Assembly (NCBI GenBank): GCA_017163975.1
Contig: JAFFSR010000301.1
Span: forward strand, 5,091,001-5,155,000
Direction: 5' to 3'
DNA: 64,000 nt
From: Anastatus disparis
Taxonomy: Eukaryota; Arthropoda; Insecta; Hymenoptera; Eupelmidae
Shown here: piece by piece, positions 57,660-64,000 of the stretch
How positions within the stretch are numbered: the stretch's first letter is position 1
Layout of the letters: every line of letters starts with the position of its first letter
Made by a program: the position numbers and the translations under genes
Notes under the pieces: model-generated
Told to the model about the DNA's origin: nothing
Seen by the model: only the letters and a program-made list of their open reading frames with translations
Database searches by the model: none

Positions 57660-57990
57660 TATGCTGTGGTACCCACGATCGCCGTCTTTGGATACCTAGG
57701 TGTTAATGACAACTTAAACATCATCTACAGCTAAAACTTTTGAAATTCAACTTATAGTTTAATAACTACTTTGAAGTTGTTTCAAATGTTATCTAGCCAA
57801 ACATGGATGTTCCGAGTAAGATAAACATTGTCTACAAGAATATCTTTTGAAATTTAGCCATTATTTATTAATAACATGTACGTTTCCCGAGATGACATCT
57901 CACAATATCCAGGTGATCCTGGCTACCTGGAAATCGTCTATATGAATGAATTTTGAAATTTTCCATACCGATTATGAAGTTTACAGATAT
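57660..57990 (+). repeat. Degenerate repeats of about 110 bp
   Basis: 'atcatctacagctaaaactt', 'cattgtctacaagaatatct' and 'atcgtctatatgaatgaatt', each followed by 'ttgaaatt', lie near 57720, 57828 and 57936. Weak but regular. 57990-58600 shows nothing. Confidence 0.5.
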
Positions 57991-58629
57991 TTGCAGGGAC
58001 TACGTCAAATGAAACTTGGAGATTCTTTTAGATTTCGATTCTAAGGTTGTTTGATTAGGTCGGAGAATACTCGGAAATAAAAAGATTTTAAAAGAACAAT
58101 TGTTTAAGATTCATGCAAGTTCCATGAAATATGTTGATTTACTCGTAGTCGATACCCATATATAAAGATCATTCATACAAATCATCTCGCATATAAATTT
58201 GCGGTAGTATCCCTACTAATTTATGAATTTTTCGTTCGAATAATGCCAGCGAAATTTAACTTCGAGAAAGCATATGACTATTGTAATTAGTGAATAATTT
58301 TAACATTTTTTCATCAAGCATCATTCCGATATACAGGTAATAAGCGCTATTATTTAAAAAATTTAAAAAAAGTTAATTCATATATTTTATACTTTTTAGT
58401 CTATTTATTCAATTATTGTATTTTATTTTTAAAGCATGTTTTTAAAATTTTGTATTTTCTATTTTTAAGTTAAAATTGTTTTTATTATCATTTAGAGTTA
58501 CATTGCAACCAGACTTTTCGAAGATTACACTCAGGTACATCCGTTATCGGCGACTTGGTACTCCAGTTCGACCTCATCATCCTAAATCATTATTATGCAT
58601 TATAGATTCACTTTCAAACCTTGAATTAG

Positions 58630-58860
58630 GTTTTAGCAGCCCCGAAATCCCCCGGGGAACCCACCTCGACCCAGAGAAAGCCTCCCCACTTGTACTTCCT
58701 CGGAGACGACGTCCATGCGTATTCTGGACAACGTGCATCACTTTGTGGCAATTGTTTGATCTCAAATTCAGTTTTAGCAACCCTGAAAACCCCCGAGAAA
58801 CTCGCCTTGACCCAAAGAAAGCCTCCCCATTTATACTTCCTCGGAGATGACTTTTCACAC
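58630..58860 (+). repeat. Duplicated GC-rich block, 141-bp spacing
   Basis: 'ttttagcagccccgaaatcc' (58632) and 'ttttagcaaccctgaaaacc' (58773) begin two copies of about 80 bp that continue 'gacccagagaaagcctcccc' and 'acttcctcggaga.gac'. Both strands have open frames across it (124 codons +, 117 codons -), but I recognise no protein. A 'cagacagacaaacatg' run follows at about 59006. It may be an old exon or an unknown repeat. Confidence 0.6.
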
Positions 58861-59671
58861 CCATTATCATCGACCTGGATGTCCAGGTACCAAAATGACA
58901 ACTGATTATTGTATTGTCATCCAAGACCAAAGTCTATGCCAATTGTCAGAATTTATGTCAATATTCTGTCAAAAAGTGCCTGAAATCGAGCGCGCAAGAT
59001 TTGATTACAGACAGACAAACATGCAAACAGACATGAAGGCGAATATAAGAAAAGCGTATATAAAAAAATAATATTTACCTACGTTAAGTCTGCTTTGAGA
59101 CTAATTATCTTTCGTTTTTTATGACAAAAACAAGTAAATTGAATTTAAGAAAATTTCTATAAGTTACTTAAATTTATGAAAAAGTCAATATAAATCGTTA
59201 TTTTTGCAGAATTATGAAGATTATGATTATTTTCGCGGAAATTATAAAGTTATGGAAATTATTTATGGAAACGTTTTCGATTGGTAAATTTGTGATTATT
59301 GCAGTTGAATTTTGTTACATCATCATCAGTTATATCCTCGTTAAAATGACCCGAAAATTTCTAAAAGAATCGGAACAAATATTTTTCCGGTCTTTAAAGA
59401 ATGTTTAAGAACTATTATGAAATGAAAATTGATAAATGTTTCAAGTTTTCCGAATCGTTCCGACATTGAAATTTCAATTATAAGCCGTTACTCATAAAAT
59501 TTGGAAAAGTCTATTGTATGCAACTATTTTTCCAGTGATTCAGTTGTAATTTATAAAATTGTGAATTTGGGTGATTCATTATGTTTCTTTCCGTAATATT
59601 TATCTGATGTTGGAGCTACAGCAATCAAGTTTTGCTTTTTTTATTTCATTAATATCATTTTAAATTCGTAA

Positions 59672-59825
59672 ATTAATAGTATATTGTGTAACGAGTAAGG
59701 TTTAGTTGACTATTGCGCACGAGGGCAAGTTGGCGCACGAGCGTAGCGAATAGCGCCATTGCCCGAGACCTCTCTCTCTCATATCTGCCGTACGACTGAC
59801 TCGCAATAGTATATTTCAATACTTT
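59672..59825. mobile_element. Short insertion bounded by AATAGTATATT
   Basis: The direct repeat 'aatagtatatt' lies at about 59677 and 59804. The left part 'gtgtaacgagtaagg' resembles the 48717 insertion. The interior is GC-rich with an imperfect inverted pair ('ttgcgcacgag' and 'gcgcacgagcg' region) and 'ctctctctctc'. Confidence 0.45.
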
Positions 59826-59829
59826 TTGG

Positions 59830-60690
59830 TACTATTATTTGTAATTAAATTACATACTTTTAGTTCACCAATTTCACGTTTATACGGAATAATTACGATT
59901 TCGTTAATGTAAAAATAATACAAGAATAGATGATACGATTTACTTTGTCAGAGGTTAAAGCGAGATAGAGTATAAAATTCATCATATGGTCGATGAGATA
60001 CAGTATGAAGGCGCTGCGCTTGTATAAACCTTTGCGATTTTACATTAATTAACGCTTTTGCGTGACATTATTTTACAGAATGTAACGTATTTACGTGATT
60101 TAATACAAAATAATATTATACATAGCTGTGAAACACACGCCCTCAAAAAACAACACACGCAGCGCGCGCTATTAGCTACTTACTACCCCGAAAACGCATG
60201 CGCTATAGGCCGCTTACTCAGCACGGATGAGGAAAACAAATATAATGACTTGTCCGCACTAAAGCTATGTTAATACAATAATTTTTGTTAAAATAAAAAA
60301 TCATTTAAACTTGTAAATTTTTTATGAACTTGGATTGGAAATTATATCAAGCTCGACAAACCTAATCTTAAAATACGTTACATTGAAAGTTTGTATTATT
60401 ACTTTTTATGTAGTATTTTCGTGGGTTTCTTGAGTTGTCCGCACTCGAGTTGAATCTTACAAATTTTTTCTTTGTCGCAAAAAAATGTTATTAAACGCAT
60501 TGTTTATTCATAACTTGGGATTGGAAATATTATTAGAAGACTGGAAGCTTCGTCATGCTCTTAAAAATAAAAATAATGTTATCTAATTTTAAAAATAATA
60601 TTAATCTGAGTAATATATCCTCATCAGAAAAGTTATTGTAATTTATATATTTCTAGAACCTATCCAATTTCATGTGTACCACTACTATAT
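59830..60690. other. AT-rich sequence with a small GC-rich patch
   Basis: The 71-codon frame at 60058-60273 (+) lies over a patch rich in 'gcgcgcg' and 'gcatgcgc' and matches nothing I know. No gene is called. Confidence 0.5.
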
Positions 60691-60692
60691 TA

Positions 60693-61073
60693 TATGGGGA
60701 TATCCATCCAACTTTAAATTCTCTAGTAACAGGTCATTATTTAAACTAGGTTATAATCTTTTATGCTATCCTGTAACTCTATTTCTGATGTATTTTGTAA
60801 ATGTGCCACAAACGGCGCAGCAGATAATTCTATAAAAAGTAAATTTACACATAAGATAAATTACGGTAGTTTTTTATGTGTAAAAATGAATGTTTCATAG
60901 AAATATCTACTGCGCCGTTTGTTAAACATTTACAAAATACATCAGAAATAGAGTTACAGGATAGCACAAAAGATTTGAACCTAGTTTAAACAATGTGCAT
61001 CATGCGGTAACCCAGTAACAGCTGTAATATGACCTGTTACTAGACAATTAAAAGTTTTGTGGATATCCCCATA
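60693..61073. mobile_element. 381-bp inverted-repeat element with TA duplication
   Basis: The ends 'tatggggatatcca' mirror and are flanked by TA. The arms continue 'ctagtaacaggtcat' and 'acaggatagca' to a loop near 60860-60880. No ORF. Confidence 0.8.
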
Positions 61074-61409
61074 TATCAAAAAATATGATTATGACTTCTT
61101 CAGATTCTTTATGAATTTCTAATATATTGAATAGTGATTTTTGAAGGGCATATCATAGTATTAATTAAATTAACTTATTAATAAACTGAAAAATTGCCTA
61201 GTATTAATAAATTAGTGCGATTTATTGTATTTATTCACAAAAAAATTTATAGCTTAGTCGTGTAAAATGGCTTTATTTCCACTATCAAACAATTCCATGG
61301 TATGCTTAACTATTTCAAGAGTTAAAAAAATTTAATAATATGTATATTTTTTATAACTTCAAGATCGTTACTGAGAATCATAAATAATTTTCACGGTATT
61401 TTATTAATA

Positions 61410-61790
61410 GCAGGTCGTACATCTCTATCCTTTTATAATAAAAAAATTCAATTTTCTGCAAAACCTTATGATTGTAGCAAAAAATAAGAAGAAAGCCCCA
61501 TCTCGTATACTAAAAAGCAATATTTTCTCTTATGAGAAAAAATTATTTTTATCGCTTCGTTTCAAAGAAAACTTTGAAAAACTGAATTGTCCATCCAAAC
61601 CTCGATATTTTATGTTTTTCAAGGTTTTTTTCAAAAGGAATCGATAAAAAAATTTTTTCCTAATCAAAGAAAATATTGCTTTTATGATACAAGATGGGGC
61701 TTTCTTTATTTTTTGCTAAAATTATTAGTTTTTGTAAAAAAATCAATTTTTTGATTACAATAGGACATATATACTCGACCTCCTCTTAAG
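61410..61790. repeat. Small foldback element, FB-S copy 2
   Basis: A palindrome centred near 61610 ('ttgaaaaac' pairs). It shares 'aaaatattgctt' and an outer 'atctctatccttttataat' with the copy at 1203-1572. Confidence 0.6.
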
Positions 61791-61934
61791 GATCTTTAAT
61801 AGCTATTAAACTCTTTACAAGATTGTAATAATTCATCTCAATTTACTTCCACAGAGTTCGTGAAGTTTCATTAACCTTTCAATCAATATACAGAAAATAT
61901 AAAGATTCATCCGTATTCTTAAATGATCTCATAG

Positions 61935-62131
61935 GAGTCGGTCTGTGGCTCATTCGGTAGAGCGTTGGATTCGTAATCTCGAGGTTCCGAGTTCGAATCC
62001 CGCTCTCGGCCGATTGATACAAGCACCACTGTACGTTACATGTGCTTTGTTCACAAACACACTTACGAGCTCCGTCGCTGATTAGCATAGCAATAATAGC
62101 ATAGCATAAATATAGCGACGTTAAAAAAAAA
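61935..62131 (+). mobile_element. tRNA-derived SINE with 14-bp duplications
   Basis: It is flanked by perfect 'aaatgatctcatag' copies (61921-61934, 62132-62145). The head carries an A box ('tggctcattcggtagag') and a B box ('gagttcgaatcc'), followed by a 110-bp body and an A run. The perfect duplication marks a young insertion. The minus-strand frame 61879-62088 is not a gene. Confidence 0.92.
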
Positions 62132-62559
62132 AAATGATCTCATAGATTTATAATCATTTATTTACCAATAATTTAATAAATATATTCATACGATGATAAA
62201 ACGTGAAAAATATTTCTGAAGAATTTTTTAAAATACAATCTAGAAGGATTCTCCTGAAAACTTTACAGTGCTGTTCAATTCTAAAGCGATCTTAATTGTT
62301 CATTAATTGTGAATACGATAAAATTAAGGTTACTATTCCTTTGTAAAACTTAATGAATCAAAAAAGTTCAGAAGGTATCAACGAAAATCATGACAATTTT
62401 TTTCATAAGAGTTCACAAAGTTGTATTATGGACTGGTACCAAAAACCGCAAAAAATTAGAAAGGTTCTTTTACATCAGAATCTTTCCAAACCTTAATGTA
62501 CATGTTCACCGGGGTATTTCACCTGAATACGGAGGACATTTATAACTAATATAGGTAGC

Positions 62560-63130
62560 TAGGAGAGTTTCCATAGCCGATGGAGATCCACGGCTCCACC
62601 AAAGTTTTTCCTATGTATTTTGGTGCCTTGAACACGAATTTCGAGGGTGGATAGCTGGAAAATAGTTAGGAAAATCTCTAAAGTAAATTTTCTGGTTGTT
62701 AATTCTTCGCAGAAAAACATAATTTTTCGTGTTTTTCATCAAATATTAAGTCGAAAATATTCTTATCAATTTTGCCGTACATTGCACCATTTCTCTGTAA
62801 AAACATCATAAATATAAAAAAAACTCATTTTACCATTTTTAATGATTTTTTTTATTTTATTGCACTAATCATTGGTGACCAATATAATTAAGAATTTTTA
62901 CATTTTAATTAGCTAAAATTATTCTTTAATCCACCAAATGTTGATAAAAAAAGAATGGTTTAGGCTGGTTGCGGTCTTCCTTTAATTTTTCACGAATAAT
63001 TGAACCGCTTATTCAGAAAGTACCGCGCAACGGTGCTCACGTGAAAAAGTCAGGTCGGAAAATAGGGGAGATTGCTATGGTAACATTAAAGTCCACGGCT
63101 CCAAAAATTTTTTTTATATATTTTTTCACT
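62560..63130 (+). repeat. Two direct copies of a foldback-like terminus
   Basis: 'ctaggagagtttccatag' with 'tccacggctcca' at 62568-62620 recurs as 'aggggagattgctatgg' and 'tccacggctcca' at about 63063-63105, both in the same orientation. The first resembles the FB-H end 'ctaggagag'. No mirrored right end is seen in the window. 63130-64000 is AT-rich with nothing recognised. Confidence 0.5.
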
Positions 63131-64000
63131 AAACATTAATTTAAAGGGGGTGAAGTCAGAAAATGTCCAGGAAAATTTGTATGATATAATTTCCAAAAAT
63201 TTGAAAAGTCTATTTTTCAAATAAAAAACATTTTGTCGCTTATTTCATGCAATTTTCATGCCAAAGTTATAAAAAAGAATAAGTTTTATAATTTTTTTCA
63301 ATTTTTCATATTAGAATGAGACTATTGTTACAGTGCAGCAGAGATTAGAATAGGATTTCCTAAAATTTTATTTCATTTGCTAAATTTATGTTATAATTTA
63401 TTAATACGTTTAATTAATCGTTATTTGTATTTTAATCTTATTACATTTTTTACATGTAGAATTTTTGCTACAAGAACAATATGTACAGTACGCTATTCAT
63501 TATTTTATGAAGTTTAAAAAACTTGTGTTTTTATAATTTATAAAATTTTTTAACGAAGTACAATTTTTTTCTGTGAACTACTCTTTTACTGTTACATATT
63601 TTGTAAAAATATATCTTTTTAATAAAAAAAATAGGTATATGATTGATTTAAAATATTAATTTTAATTAATTTAATTTATGTATAACCCTGTTGAAAAAAC
63701 TCACTGATATGGTAACATTTTTTTTTAACTATTAATAATTGAATTTATTGATTTGTTGATTGTAATTCTTTAATCATTTATTTTATTTCCGCAATTCAAT
63801 CCAAAATATCCTTAATTTATAATCCTTCAGTTGAAAATTGAGGCAGCACACTAATTATAACACATCCAAAATAATTTATAGCAGCATCATCAGTGTCACA
63901 ACCAAATTTTAAAATTGCTAAGCATAAACTTTCAAAACGAATGTCAGGAAAAAGTAATTAACATTGTAAAAGAATTTTTTTATTACAGATAACTATTATG

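Noticed and set aside
58476..58930. 124-codon + and 117-codon - frames over the duplicated GC-rich block
   Set aside because: Neither matches a known protein, and openness on both strands follows from the duplication.
59214..59408. 64-codon frame with hydrophobic stretches
   Set aside because: No homology, and neighbouring DNA shows the same T/A-rich pattern.
61938..62012. tRNA gene on the plus strand
   Set aside because: It has the same SINE layout with perfect 14-bp duplications.

Overview
The window looks like an AT-rich invertebrate nuclear genome, most likely an insect; a parasitoid wasp is one guess, held weakly. There are no operons or ribosome binding sites. Instead it holds tRNA-derived SINEs with target-site duplications, a non-LTR retrotransposon, Helitron remains, foldback DNA elements, long (TA)n, (CA)n and (GAGACG)n tracts, and one exon-like block with splice signals. 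I see no intact host gene. Nearly all coding potential belongs to mobile elements in decay.

Layout. 1-3690 is foldback repeat sequence also found at 43.2-52.5 kb. 5361-5547 resembles one exon of tripeptidyl-peptidase 2. 6248-19415 is a decayed Helitron that carries a Ulp1-type (C48) cysteine protease in front of its Rep region. Its protease is split by a 7.85-kb DNA transposon (6463-14317) with roughly 2-kb inverted arms, a DDE transposase, and its own divergently transcribed Ulp1-type protease gene. Its Rep domain is split by a SINE (17662-18014). The helicase end is replaced by a CA-rich satellite (19416-21225). A second Helitron copy (24307-28190) has its protease split by a 908-bp foldback built of 30/90-bp repeats, and it ends against a 3'-truncated non-LTR retrotransposon (28173-31309, minus).

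32.4-34.4 kb is a GAGACG-type minisatellite with a higher-order pattern. A C2H2 zinc-finger fragment (37.8-38.3 kb) lies before a 1.3-kb element with TTAA duplications. A minus-strand Helitron helicase fragment (40.7-42.15 kb) is cut by a 1,061-bp TA-flanked foldback. 44.5-52.1 kb is a large inverted repeat carrying a nested LTR-like insertion and further foldbacks. A non-autonomous hAT-like element, a decamer-rich foldback, an 81-bp tandem array, a (TA)n-interrupted minisatellite, short inverted-repeat elements and a SINE fill 52.5-64 kb.

The strongest evidence comes from paralog comparison inside the window. Several insertions can be bounded exactly because another copy shows the empty site, or because removing the insert restores a reading frame. 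Three foldbacks (two of 664 bp, one of 703 bp) share TWA duplications and a common terminal motif, and so form a family. The most unusual items are the Ulp1-bearing Helitron, the composite element that interrupts it with another Ulp1-like gene, and the 908-bp foldback.
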